From Veillonella parvula DSM 2008 (GTDB taxonomy: Bacteria > Bacillota > Negativicutes > Veillonellales > Veillonellaceae): a stretch of 64,000 nucleotides of DNA. Positions 26,404-34,742 of this stretch are shown piece by piece (positions within the stretch are counted from its first letter, which is position 1; each line of letters starts with the position of its first letter). The notes beneath the pieces were generated by a model. The model searched no databases, was not told the DNA's origin, and saw only the letters and a list, made by a program, of their open reading frames with translations. The translations under genes and the position numbers were made by a program. Where the stretch lies: the NCBI RefSeq assembly GCF_000024945.1, contig NC_013520.1, positions 1,388,501 through 1,452,500 on the forward strand, read 5' to 3'.

Positions 26404-26568
26404 TTACTCAGCGGAAATTACAGAAACTGGGCAAACGGATTCGCAAGAACCGCAATCGATGCAAGCATCGCCAATTTCGTATTTAGTTTCGCCTTCAGTA
26501 ATGCAGGAAACTGGGCAAACAGATGCGCAAGAACCACATTTAATGCAACCATCAGCAATAACTCTCAT
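26404..26568 (-). CDS. 2[4Fe-4S] ferredoxin, clostridial type
   Basis: A 54-residue electron carrier with two CX2CX2CX3CP motifs (CIKCGSCASVCP and CIDCGSCESVCP). In this metabolism it would accept electrons from pyruvate oxidation and pass them to an [FeFe] hydrogenase or other reductases. The ATG at 26568 has a strong GGAGGTCC site; an upstream frame extension to 26586 lacks one. Single-gene unit with its own promoter and terminator. Confidence 0.95.
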   Translation of the reverse strand: MRVIADGCIKCGSCASVCPVSCITEGETKYEIGDACIDCGSCESVCPVSVISAE

Positions 26569-26646
26569 AATTAGGACCTCCATCAAAATATAGATCAGAA
26601 CTTTTTATTATCATTTAGAAAGGCACTTGCCTCAACTTATGTTCTC

Positions 26647-26675
26647 ATTATCACACAGTTCAAATTGAAAGTCAA
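26647..26675 (-). promoter_or_regulatory. Ferredoxin promoter
   Basis: On the minus strand: -35 TTGACT (26675-26670), 17-bp spacer, -10 GATAAT (26652-26647) preceded by TGT, so partly extended. Confidence 0.75.
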
Positions 26676-27005
26676 ATGAAAATGATAAAAAATTATATAA
26701 TATTTTGCATAATAATTGTTCCTTTTTATCATAAAAAGCCTATATTTATATGTATTTTGATATTTCTTTTCATTTATATAATTGAGTTTAATAATCAATA
26801 ATTGAGAATATACTAATTATCATTTCAATCAAAATACGTACTACTATACTAGGAATTCAATTATCAATATTTATTATCATTGATTTTTATTGCTCAATTT
26901 AATTAAAATAATTTAATCCACGTAGCATATTTTCATATAACTAAGTCAGATCCTATATTTATTGATTTGCCGAGTGCAACTTTGACAAAAAATAATTATA
27001 AAAAA

Positions 27006-27031
27006 GAGGTCGAATCTTACGATTCGACCTC
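27006..27031 (-). terminator. Terminator of the SLC13 transporter gene
   Basis: GAGGTCGAATC and GATTCGACCTC form an 11-bp stem with a 4-nt loop and six T residues on the minus strand. Confidence 0.92.
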
Positions 27032-27069
27032 ATAATATGTGCGCTTATAGTAGAGTAACCTATCCCCTA

Positions 27070-28368
27070 TTATTTACCAGGGAAGAATGGCCATACCATC
27101 GGTATAATAATTAAGCTTACTACGAAGCAAACTAAAGTCAATGGAACACCGGCTTTTACATAATCCATAAATCTGTATTGACCAGGACCAAGTACTAATG
27201 TATTTGGAGGTGTACCTACAGGTGTACCAAATGCACAAGATGCAGCAACGCCGATAGCCATCAATACAGCATGGGGATCAGCACCCATACCTTGGGCAAT
27301 GGAGATACCGATAGGAGCCAATAATGCACAAGATGCAGTGTTAGACATAAATTGAGTCATAACACAAGACAAAACAAACAATACGCCTGTTGCAAAGTAA
27401 GGGCTAGGATCGGACCCCATAACGCCAATTACTGCATCGGCAATCATTTTACCTGCACCAGATTGGTCAAGTGCAGTTGCCACTGGCATCATACCAGCAA
27501 ACAAGAAGATTGTTACCCAGTCAATGGATGTGTAAGCTTGTTTTTCGTTCAAGCAACCAGTTAATACGCAAAGCATTGCACCGATAACGGCAACCATGCT
27601 CAATGGTAAGTTAATACCAAAACCTTTTAGGAAGTCACCTAAAATCATAGCGATGATAACGCCTAAAAGAATAAGACCAGAGAACAATTGTTTCTTGGGA
27701 TCGTTAGAAATATCTTCAGCAGCTACTTCTTGTTCAACTTCACCAGCATCAGTGATTTCATGTTTAGGTAATAAGTGTTTACCAATGAGCATCATGAAAA
27801 TGATAGTAGCAATAGTCAAAGGAATACCGATCCAAGCAAATTCAAAGAAACCAAAAGGTGCAAGACCAAATTTAGTTAATGTACCACTTACGATAATATT
27901 TGGAGGTGTACCAACCATTGTAATGATACCACCGATACCAGCAGCAAATGCTAATGGCATCAATTGGCGAGATGCAGGAATCTTCGCAACAGCACAGATA
28001 CCAACAACTACTGGAAGTAATGCAGCTGTTGTACCAGTGTTAGACAAGAATGCGGACATGGTAGCTGTAACAACCATAATTGCAAGCATTAAGCCATTTT
28101 CGCTAGTACCTGCACGTTTTACTACGGTTTCCCCAATTTTTTGAGCTAAACCGGTATAGAACAATGCAGCACCAACAACGAACATGCCAGCAAACAACAC
28201 AACTGTACTATCAGATAAACCAGAGAATACAACCTTAGGAGTAATAATACCCATAAGGCCTAGAGTAATTGCGCCGCCTAAAGAAGTAATAGCTAGAGGA
28301 ATAATTTCCGTAACGAATAAAACAGCCATGACTGCAAGGACGATTAAGGTTTGTTCTGCAGTACCCAT
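27070..28368 (-). CDS. SLC13/DASS-family sodium:dicarboxylate (anion) transporter
   Basis: A 432-residue protein with about 11 membrane segments. The two inverted-repeat anion-binding motifs of the family are present, SNTGTTAALLP and SNTASCALLAP, each followed by a MVGTPPN or VGTPPNT loop. Family members import succinate, malate, citrate or sulfate with sodium. Near a sodium-exporting decarboxylase operon in a succinate metaboliser, a C4-dicarboxylate is the likely substrate, but sequence alone does not decide. The gene follows a small membrane protein gene. Confidence 0.85.
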   Translation of the reverse strand: MGTAEQTLIVLAVMAVLFVTEIIPLAITSLGGAITLGLMGIITPKVVFSGLSDSTVVLFAGMFVVGAALFYTGLAQKIGETVVKRAGTSENGLMLAIMVVTATMSAFLSNTGTTAALLPVVVGICAVAKIPASRQLMPLAFAAGIGGIITMVGTPPNIIVSGTLTKFGLAPFGFFEFAWIGIPLTIATIIFMMLIGKHLLPKHEITDAGEVEQEVAAEDISNDPKKQLFSGLILLGVIIAMILGDFLKGFGINLPLSMVAVIGAMLCVLTGCLNEKQAYTSIDWVTIFLFAGMMPVATALDQSGAGKMIADAVIGVMGSDPSPYFATGVLFVLSCVMTQFMSNTASCALLAPIGISIAQGMGADPHAVLMAIGVAASCAFGTPVGTPPNTLVLGPGQYRFMDYVKAGVPLTLVCFVVSLIIIPMVWPFFPGK

Positions 28369-28406
28369 ACATCATCATCTCCCTTCAGAGAAATGCACTG
28401 ACATAA

Positions 28407-28664
28407 TTATAAGAGATATAAAATATAACCTACGATACCAATGGCAGAGGCCATTATAAAAGTAATCCCATATCCCTCTCTTGTTTTAGGATACCCAAAT
28501 AATAAAGTTTCACCAAGAAAACCTCGGCGGTTAAACCAAGAATATTTAGTTCTCTGCTGAAACCATTTAGCTTTACCTTCAGCACCGATAATCAGTGCAG
28601 TAATAAAAAAAACAATAAATGCCCAAACAAAACAAATCAGTATTTTTAATTCAATTGATAACAA
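28407..28664 (-). CDS. Small two-helix membrane protein, function unknown
   Basis: 85 residues with hydrophobic helices at about residues 7-27 and 67-85, and a basic middle (KAKWFQQRTKYSWFNRRGF). I recognise no family. The start is a TTG with GAGGTGG six bases before it. It lies 38 bases upstream of the transporter gene on the same strand, so it may be an accessory subunit; that is inference from position. Confidence 0.65.
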   Translation of the reverse strand: MLSIELKILICFVWAFIVFFITALIIGAEGKAKWFQQRTKYSWFNRRGFLGETLLFGYPKTREGYGITFIMASAIGIVGYILYLL

Positions 28665-28803
28665 GTGACCACCTCTACTATATTTAAAGCACTAGAAGGT
28701 TATTCTGTGAAATCTTGCTAATCACCTAATGACCGATCTGAAAAGCATTTATTGCAAATATACCCTTTTTATGTATGATTACATAATGACCAAGGGCTTT
28801 TTG

Positions 28804-28845
28804 ATTCACCAATAGGTGTACCTATTTAGGTACACCTGGGTGAAT
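28804..28845 (-). terminator. Hairpin after mmdB
   Basis: AGGTGTACC and GGTACACCT form the core stem around TATTTA, extended by ATTCACC/GGTGAAT. It lies just past the mmdB stop. No T run follows on the minus strand, so it may act as an RNA-end stabiliser rather than an intrinsic terminator. Confidence 0.5.
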
Positions 28846-28858
28846 AATTATTAAATTA

Positions 28859-29980
28859 TTAGTGGTTGGACAACATAGCAAGCATTGTACCTGCAGCTAC
28901 TGCTGTACCGATAACGCCAGCTACGTTAGGTCCCATAGCATGCATGAGCAAGAAGTTAGCTGGGTTAGCTTTCGCACCTACTACTTGAGATACGCGAGCT
29001 GCCATTGGAACCGCAGATACACCGGCAGAACCAATAAGTGGATTTGTTTTACCACCATCTACTAAGCTCATCAATTTACCGAACAATACGCCACCAGCTG
29101 TACCGCAAATAAATGCGAATAAGCCTAAAAGAATAATTTTGATGGTTTCTAAGCTTAAGAAGTGTTCCGCACTCATTGTCAAGCCAGTACCAGTTGCTAA
29201 GAAAATTGTAACTGTATTGATCAATGCGTTTTGAGAAGTATCGGATAAACGATCAGTTACGCCAGATTCACGGAACAAGTTACCTAACATCAACATACCT
29301 AAAAGGGATGTAATGGAAGGAAGCAATAAGGAAATGAAGATCGTTGCAACGATTGGGAACACGATTTTTTCAAAACGTGTTACTTCGCGCAATTGTTCCA
29401 TAACAATTTCACGTTCTTTTTGAGTAGTGAAGAGTTTCATTACAGGTGGTTGAATCAACGGTACCAAGGACATATAGGAATATGCGGCAACCGCGATAGC
29501 ACCTAATAAATGAGGAGCTAGCTTAGTAGCTAAGTAAATGGATGTAGGACCATCAGCACCGCCGATGATACCAATAGCAGCCGCTTCTTGAGCTGTAAAG
29601 CCAAGCATCATTGCGCCACCTAAGGCAGCAAATACACCAATTTGAGCTGCAGCCCCTAAAAGCAATGTTTTAGGATTGGCAATGAGTGGACCAAAGTCAG
29701 TCATTGCACCTACACCAAGGAAAATTAAAGGTGGGAAGATTTCTTGGGAGATACCTGCACTAATAAGCGCCATAACGCCTTCTTCGAAACCGTTACGAGG
29801 AATATTGGCAAGTAAACAACCAAACGCAATCGGACCCAACAATAATGGTTCGAACTCACGAGCAAATGCTAAATACAATAGGATCAAACCTACAAGAATC
29901 ATAATAGCATTGCCTGTTGTAAATGCGAGGAACCCGCTATCGTTAATAACAGATTGTATCGCAACAGCAAAAGCCTCCAT
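28859..29980 (-). CDS. mmdB: Methylmalonyl-CoA decarboxylase beta subunit (sodium pump)
   Basis: The membrane subunit that decarboxylates carboxybiotin and drives sodium out of the cell. 373 residues with about nine to eleven hydrophobic segments and the OadB/MmdB motifs [24 protein letters not shown] (with the key Asp) and the C-terminal [17 protein letters not shown]. Last gene of the mmdADECB operon, the gene order known from Veillonella parvula. The start has AAAGGGG nine bases upstream. Confidence 0.96.
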   Translation of the reverse strand: MEAFAVAIQSVINDSGFLAFTTGNAIMILVGLILLYLAFAREFEPLLLGPIAFGCLLANIPRNGFEEGVMALISAGISQEIFPPLIFLGVGAMTDFGPLIANPKTLLLGAAAQIGVFAALGGAMMLGFTAQEAAAIGIIGGADGPTSIYLATKLAPHLLGAIAVAAYSYMSLVPLIQPPVMKLFTTQKEREIVMEQLREVTRFEKIVFPIVATIFISLLLPSITSLLGMLMLGNLFRESGVTDRLSDTSQNALINTVTIFLATGTGLTMSAEHFLSLETIKIILLGLFAFICGTAGGVLFGKLMSLVDGGKTNPLIGSAGVSAVPMAARVSQVVGAKANPANFLLMHAMGPNVAGVIGTAVAAGTMLAMLSNH

Positions 29981-30050
29981 ATGCGTTCCCCTTTCACAAA
30001 TATAAAATTGTTAGATGACGTGGCGCAGCCACGTCATACAACACTTGGTA

Positions 30051-30434
30051 TTAGCCAAGAACAACCATGTCATCGCCAGTGGATACAGTTTGGTTAGCAG
30101 ATACGCGAACTTCGGAAACTACAGCATCATGTGGAGCTGCGATTTCATTTTGCATTTTCATAGCTTCAAGAATCAACAAAGTTTCGCCTTTTTTAACTGC
30201 TTGACCAGCAGATACTGCTACAGATAAGATTTTACCAGGCATTGGAGCTTTTACAGTTTCAGCACCTGCTGGAACTGGAGCTGCTGCTGCAGCAGGAGCT
30301 GGTGCAGGAGCTGCTTTAGGAGCTGGAGCTGCTGCTGGAGCTGCTTTAGGAGCTGCTGCAGGAGCCGCTGCTTTCACTTCATTAACTTCTACATCATATG
30401 CTGTACCATTTACTGTAACGTTGAATTTTTTCAT
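30051..30434 (-). CDS. mmdC: Methylmalonyl-CoA decarboxylase gamma subunit (biotin carrier)
   Basis: Carries the biotin that moves the carboxyl group from the alpha to the beta subunit. A short N-terminal domain (MKKFNVTVNGTAYDVEV) is joined by an Ala/Pro-rich flexible linker of about 35 residues to a biotinyl domain with the attachment motif EAMKMQNE. 127 residues. The ATG at 30434 follows TTGGAGGAA; the frame opens five codons earlier at a TTG that lies in the SD sequence. Confidence 0.96.
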   Translation of the reverse strand: MKKFNVTVNGTAYDVEVNEVKAAAPAAAPKAAPAAAPAPKAAPAPAPAAAAAPVPAGAETVKAPMPGKILSVAVSAGQAVKKGETLLILEAMKMQNEIAAPHDAVVSEVRVSANQTVSTGDDMVVLG

Positions 30435-30535
30435 CTTAAATTCCTCCAAAATGTGTAGTTTCTACACAAAATTTATAAATATTTTTACACATATAAATTG
30501 AGTAATCCCATGGATTATCAAATTAGCCAATTATC

Positions 30536-30703
30536 TTATCGATTACCACGCAAACGGCCTTCCATTTTCCAATTGTAGCTTACGATTGGACGGATATGCG
30601 CGATTTGATCAGCGGAATAACCCATTGCCGCTAATGCACCAACGATTACTGCTACTACATCTTGAGATGGAGTTTTACCGTTAGTTGTTGTAGCATTGCT
30701 CAT
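30536..30703 (-). CDS. mmdE: Methylmalonyl-CoA decarboxylase epsilon subunit
   Basis: A 55-residue gene I translated directly; it starts MSNATTTNGKTP and ends GRLRGNR. Its main part (DVVAVIVGALAAMGYSADQI) repeats the C-terminal part of MmdD (EVVAAIVGAIVAMGYSSEQI), including IRP and W-x-x-EGRL. In V. parvula a 55-residue epsilon subunit stabilises the complex, and this matches in length and place. The start has TTTAGGAGG upstream. Confidence 0.95.
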   Translation of the reverse strand: MSNATTTNGKTPSQDVVAVIVGALAAMGYSADQIAHIRPIVSYNWKMEGRLRGNR

Positions 30704-30726
30704 TACAAATGCCTCCTAAAAATATT

Positions 30727-31074
30727 TTAACCTCTACCGCTTAAGCGACCTTCCAAGCGCCATTTAGCACTGGTTGCTGTAGGTCGAATAGATGCAATTT
30801 GTTCAGATGAGTACCCCATCGCCACAATGGCACCTACGATAGCTGCTACTACTTCATCCTCATTTTGAGCAGATGCATTTGCTGGCGCTACAGGAGTAGC
30901 TGTTGGAGTAGCAACAGGAGCAGTTGCTGCTGGTGCTTCTTTTTTCTTCTTAGTAGGATCGATTAAATGTACGATTTCCATAAGAATACCTAAAGCTATC
31001 AATACAGCAAATACAACTGTCATATTAATCGCCATGATTAACCAAGGATTGGTAGTAACTGCTTGTCCTTCCAT
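30727..31074 (-). CDS. mmdD: Methylmalonyl-CoA decarboxylase delta subunit
   Basis: A 115-residue subunit that anchors and assembles the complex. One membrane helix near the N-terminus (PWLIMAINMTVVFAVLIALG), a Lys-rich turn (KKKKEAP), an Ala/Pro/Thr-rich linker and a C-terminal domain (residues about 75-115) shared with MmdE. The ATG at 31074 has the better spacing from AAAGGGG than the ATG at 31080. Confidence 0.95.
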   Translation of the reverse strand: MEGQAVTTNPWLIMAINMTVVFAVLIALGILMEIVHLIDPTKKKKEAPAATAPVATPTATPVAPANASAQNEDEVVAAIVGAIVAMGYSSEQIASIRPTATSAKWRLEGRLSGRG

Positions 31075-31147
31075 AATCATTCCCCTTTCTAAAAAAGTAG
31101 TAAAGAAAGGTATCTCCCAAATTCGATGATATGTTTACCGAATCGAA

Positions 31148-32677
31148 TTATAATGGAATATTACCATGTTTCTTTGGAGCACGGTTTTCGCGTTTACTTG
31201 CAAGCATTGCCAAAGCGTTGATAACTGCTGGACGAGTTTGTTTAGGTTCGATTACAACATCTACGAAGCCACGTTCGGCAGCTTTGTAAGGAGTCGCAAA
31301 CTCTTCTACATATTTAGCTGTTTTAGCATCTTTATCTTCGTCTTTCTTGAAGATGATATTAGCTGCACCAGCAGGACCCATTACAGCGATTTCGGATGTA
31401 GGCCAAGCATATACTTGGTCTGCGCCTAAATCTTGGGAACACATAGCGAGGTAGGAACCGCCATATGCTTTACGAGTGATAACAGTAATTTTTGGTACTG
31501 TAGCTTCAGAGTAAGCATATAACATTTTAGCACCATGACGAATGATACCGCCCCATTCTTGATTTGTGCCAGGCAAGAAACCAGGAACGTCAACAAAGTT
31601 AACGATTGGAATATTGAAAGCATCACAGAAACGGATGAAACGGGAAGATTTGTCAGAAGCGTTAATGTCCAAGCAACCAGCCATTACTTTTGGTTGGTTA
31701 GCAATGATACCAACGGATTGACCATCAAAACGAGCGAAGCAAGTAATGATATTTGTAGCATAGAATGGTTGTACTTCATAGTATTCGCCATTATCTACAG
31801 TAGCTGCGATAACATCTTTCATATCGTAAGGCATGTTACTGTTATCTGGCAACAAGCTATTCAAGCTTTCATCCTCACGAGTTGGATCGTCACCAGTATC
31901 TACCAATGGAGCATCTTCCATATTGTTGGATGGCAAGAAGCCTAATAAGTAACGAATTTGAGCGATACAATCATCTTCATTTTCAGCTGCAAAGTGAGCA
32001 ACACCAGACACGGAGTTGTGAGCCATTGCACCACCAAGATCTTCAGCAGTTACTTCTTCACCAGTTACAGATTTGATTACTGCAGGACCAGTGACGAACA
32101 TTTGAGAAGTATTTTTAACCATGTAGATGAAGTCAGTCAATGCTGGAGAATATACAGCACCGCCTGCACATGGACCCATGATTACGGAAATTTGTGGAAT
32201 AACACCAGATGCATTTGTATTTTCAAAGAAAATTTTACCGTAACCAGCAAGGGCATCTACTGCTTCTTGAATACGAGCACCGCCAGAATCGTTGATACCA
32301 ACAATAGGAGCACCCATTTTCATTGCTAAACGTTGTACTTTAACGATTTTAGCAGCATGCATTTCACCAAGAGAGCCACCTTCTACAGTGAAATCTTGTG
32401 CGAATGCATATACTAAACGACCATCGATAGTACCATAACCTGTTACTACACCTTCGCCTGGTAATTCTTTCTTTTCTTGACCGAAGTTAACACAACGATG
32501 TTTAACAAATTGATCAAGTTCAACGAAGGAATTATCATCGAACAATTTAGCCAAGCGTTCGCGAGCAGTCATTTTACCTTGAGCATGTTGTTTCTCAACG
32601 CGTTTTTCACCGCCACCAGCTTTAACTTTAGCTAGTTTTTCGTGCAATAACTCGATTTTTTCCTGCACTGTTGCCAT
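31148..32677 (-). CDS. mmdA: Methylmalonyl-CoA decarboxylase alpha subunit (carboxyltransferase)
   Basis: Transfers the carboxyl group from methylmalonyl-CoA to biotin, giving propionyl-CoA. A 509-residue crotonase-fold carboxyltransferase with the acyl-CoA site (GINDSGGARIQE, MGPCAGGAVYSPA) in the N-half and the biotin site (FVDVPGFLPGTNQE, KAYGGSYLAM) in the C-half. PccB-type carboxylases look alike, but the D, E, C and B genes behind it settle the function. Strong TTGGAGGTG site. Confidence 0.97.
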   Translation of the reverse strand: MATVQEKIELLHEKLAKVKAGGGEKRVEKQHAQGKMTARERLAKLFDDNSFVELDQFVKHRCVNFGQEKKELPGEGVVTGYGTIDGRLVYAFAQDFTVEGGSLGEMHAAKIVKVQRLAMKMGAPIVGINDSGGARIQEAVDALAGYGKIFFENTNASGVIPQISVIMGPCAGGAVYSPALTDFIYMVKNTSQMFVTGPAVIKSVTGEEVTAEDLGGAMAHNSVSGVAHFAAENEDDCIAQIRYLLGFLPSNNMEDAPLVDTGDDPTREDESLNSLLPDNSNMPYDMKDVIAATVDNGEYYEVQPFYATNIITCFARFDGQSVGIIANQPKVMAGCLDINASDKSSRFIRFCDAFNIPIVNFVDVPGFLPGTNQEWGGIIRHGAKMLYAYSEATVPKITVITRKAYGGSYLAMCSQDLGADQVYAWPTSEIAVMGPAGAANIIFKKDEDKDAKTAKYVEEFATPYKAAERGFVDVVIEPKQTRPAVINALAMLASKRENRAPKKHGNIPL

Positions 32678-32711
32678 TATAGCACCTCCAAATAAAACTT
32701 GTTACAGTATC

Positions 32712-32740
32712 ATTTTATTTCATAAATGAATAAAGTTCAA
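32712..32740 (-). promoter_or_regulatory. Promoter for the mmd operon
   Basis: On the minus strand: -35 TTGAAC (32740-32735), 17-bp spacer, -10 TAAAAT (32717-32712), 34 bases before the mmdA start. The operon can therefore be transcribed apart from the mutase genes upstream. Confidence 0.65.
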
Positions 32741-32827
32741 GAAGCATACATATTTAATATATAACGTAGGATTATATGTATATGTATATCTACAACTCAT
32801 ATATAATGATGTGAATTGGATACTGTA

Positions 32828-33250
32828 TTATTTCATACGTTGACATAATTCAAGCAAAACACCGCCAGTTGCTTTTGGATGTAAGAAAGCAATTGAGGAG
32901 CCGCCTGCACCATAACGAGGTTTTTCGTCAATCATACGAACGCCTTTAGCCATCAAATCAGCAATAGCATTTTCAATATTATCAACGCGCAATGCAACGT
33001 GTTGGATACCATCACGACCGCCATTTTTCTCGATAAATTTACCAATAGGGCCATCTGGAGTTGTAGTTTCTAAGAATTCAAGTTCAGCATCACCACAAGG
33101 GAAGAAGGATACTTTTACCTTTTGTTCTTCTACGATTTCGTCTTCAGGAAGATGTTCAATGCCTAATGCATTTTTATAGAATTCTTTAGTTGCCGCTAAA
33201 TCATTAACACCAATACCGATGTGATCCACTTGTAATACTTTAAAAGCCAT
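32828..33250 (-). CDS. mce: Methylmalonyl-CoA epimerase
   Basis: Interconverts the (R) and (S) forms of methylmalonyl-CoA between mutase and decarboxylase. A 140-residue vicinal-oxygen-chelate fold protein with metal ligands in DHIGIGV near the N-terminus, IQHVALRV in the middle and the C-terminal VLLELCQ Glu. Preceded by AAAGGAGA. Confidence 0.95.
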   Translation of the reverse strand: MAFKVLQVDHIGIGVNDLAATKEFYKNALGIEHLPEDEIVEEQKVKVSFFPCGDAELEFLETTTPDGPIGKFIEKNGGRDGIQHVALRVDNIENAIADLMAKGVRMIDEKPRYGAGGSSIAFLHPKATGGVLLELCQRMK

Positions 33251-33301
33251 TTTGATTATCTCCTTTTCAAGGCTAAATCTCTAATGCTATGTAGTCGCCG
33301 T

Positions 33302-34240
33302 CTACTTTAGCACGCTTGTCATTACGCCATTAACAACTGTATATGGATCGCTTTCGCGTTCATTAACAGCTGCCACTTGGCTATTAAATTCGTCGCTTGT
33401 AACAATTTTATCAGCTACATAACGACCAATTTGTTCATTAATCATTGCGATGATTTCATCACGAGTACGTTCTGCCCGACGAGATTCCAATTCACCAGAA
33501 TCTTCAAGATACTCAAAATGTTCATCTAAAGCGTCGATAAGTTCATCTACGCCTTGGTCTTTACTAGCAATTGTGCGCTTAATTGGTGGGCGCCATTTTA
33601 CTTCACGAGAATCTAGGTCAAGCATCATTTCAATTTCTACATTCAAACGATCGCAACCATCTCGGTCAGCTTTGTTGATAGCAAATACATCGCCAATTTC
33701 AAGAATACCCGCCTTGATAGCTTGGATATCATCACCGAGACCAGGAACCAGTACAACCAATGTAGTATCAGCATTTTTTACAATATCTACTTCAGATTGA
33801 CCTACGCCTACAGTTTCAATAATTACTAAATCCATGCCAAAGGCATCCATGAGTTTTACAACGTCTGCAGTCTTTTTAGATAATCCACCAAGACTACCAC
33901 GCGTGCCCATGCTTCGAATGAATACATTTTCATTTAATGTTAAATCATTCATTCGAATACGGTCCCCCAAGATAGCACCTCCAGAGAATGGGCTAGTTGG
34001 GTCGATGGCAACGATGCCGATTTTTTTACCTTGATCTAAATAATGTTTAACCACCTTATCGGTCAAAGTACTTTTACCAGCACCAGGGGCCCCTGTAATA
34101 CCGAGAATACGTGCGTTCCCCGTTTTAGGGTAAATTGCCTTCATAATATCGATGGCATTATCATACTCGTTTTCTACAGCTGTTATGGACCGTGCTAAGG
34201 CTAGTCTAGAACCTTCAAAAAGGCCTTTAACTAAATCCAT
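33302..34240 (-). CDS. meaB: MeaB/ArgK-family G-protein chaperone of methylmalonyl-CoA mutase
   Basis: Protects and reloads B12-dependent methylmalonyl-CoA mutase using GTP. The P-loop GAPGAGKSTL, IDPTSPFSGGAILGDR, IETVGVGQSEVD and the base-specificity NKAD motif are clear. 312 residues from the ATG at 34240, which follows GGTGGTGAGG; a longer frame to 34252 begins inside that site. Placement after the mutase genes confirms the partner. Confidence 0.95.
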   Translation of the reverse strand: MDLVKGLFEGSRLALARSITAVENEYDNAIDIMKAIYPKTGNARILGITGAPGAGKSTLTDKVVKHYLDQGKKIGIVAIDPTSPFSGGAILGDRIRMNDLTLNENVFIRSMGTRGSLGGLSKKTADVVKLMDAFGMDLVIIETVGVGQSEVDIVKNADTTLVVLVPGLGDDIQAIKAGILEIGDVFAINKADRDGCDRLNVEIEMMLDLDSREVKWRPPIKRTIASKDQGVDELIDALDEHFEYLEDSGELESRRAERTRDEIIAMINEQIGRYVADKIVTSDEFNSQVAAVNERESDPYTVVNGVMTSVLK

Positions 34241-34272
34241 TCGCCTCACCACCTATCTTCGAATATGGGAAT

Positions 34273-34306
34273 AGAGGGGAGCCAACTATTAGAGTTGCAC
34301 CCCTCT
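34273..34306 (-). other. Intercistronic hairpin before meaB
   Basis: AGAGGGG/CCCCTCT with an inner CAACT/AGTTG pairing lies between the mutase small subunit and meaB. The minus strand continues TATTCCC without a T run, so it may protect or process the mRNA, or set gene dosage, rather than terminate. Confidence 0.45.
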
Positions 34307-34318
34307 TTGCCCAAGCAA

Positions 34319-34714
34319 TTATTTTACGTTTTCTTTAATAAAGTTAACGATATCGCTAGTTGGTGTGCCAGGTGTGAATACTGCCGCTACGCCAGCTTTT
34401 TTCAAGCCAGGGATATCAGCGTCAGGAATAACGCCACCACCGATTACAAGAACATCCCCCATGCCTTTTTCTTTCAAAAGTTCAACAATTTTAGGGAACA
34501 ATGTATTGTGAGCACCGGAAAGAAGAGATAATGCAACTACATTAACGTCTTCAGAAAGCGCTGCTTCAACGATTTGTTCTGGTGTTTGACGAAGACCAGT
34601 GTAGATTACTTCGAAACCAGCATCGCGAAGTGCGCGTGCTACTACTTTTGCACCACGGTCATGACCATCAAGACCTGGTTTTGCTACAATTACTCTAATA
34701 CGTTTTTCTGCCAT
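34319..34714 (-). CDS. Methylmalonyl-CoA mutase small (B12-binding) subunit
   Basis: A free-standing 131-residue cobalamin-binding domain with the base-off motif [18 protein letters not shown] and [14 protein letters not shown]. It corresponds to the C-terminal domain of one-chain mutases and works with the large subunit encoded just upstream. Confidence 0.94.
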   Translation of the reverse strand: MAEKRIRVIVAKPGLDGHDRGAKVVARALRDAGFEVIYTGLRQTPEQIVEAALSEDVNVVALSLLSGAHNTLFPKIVELLKEKGMGDVLVIGGGVIPDADIPGLKKAGVAAVFTPGTPTSDIVNFIKENVK

Positions 34715-34742
34715 GATATATTACCTCCGAAATCAGCCGATA

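Larger units (their letters stand above)
26569..27069. other. 501-bp AT-rich gap between ferredoxin and the SLC13 transporter
   Basis: Contains the ferredoxin promoter (26647-26675) and the transporter terminator (27006-27031). The 330 bases between are very AT-rich, with ATTATCA (TGATAAT) repeated at 26816-26822, 26860-26866 and 26873-26879 and once more in the ferredoxin -10. I see no open frame or RNA gene there. Confidence 0.6.

Noticed and set aside
27596-28144. 182-codon plus-strand open frame opposite the SLC13 transporter
   Set aside because: It mirrors a clear membrane-protein gene and has no start signal.
31148-32677. Propionyl-CoA carboxylase beta chain or oxaloacetate decarboxylase
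   Set aside because: The following delta, epsilon, biotin-carrier and membrane beta genes, plus mutase and epimerase upstream, define methylmalonyl-CoA decarboxylase.
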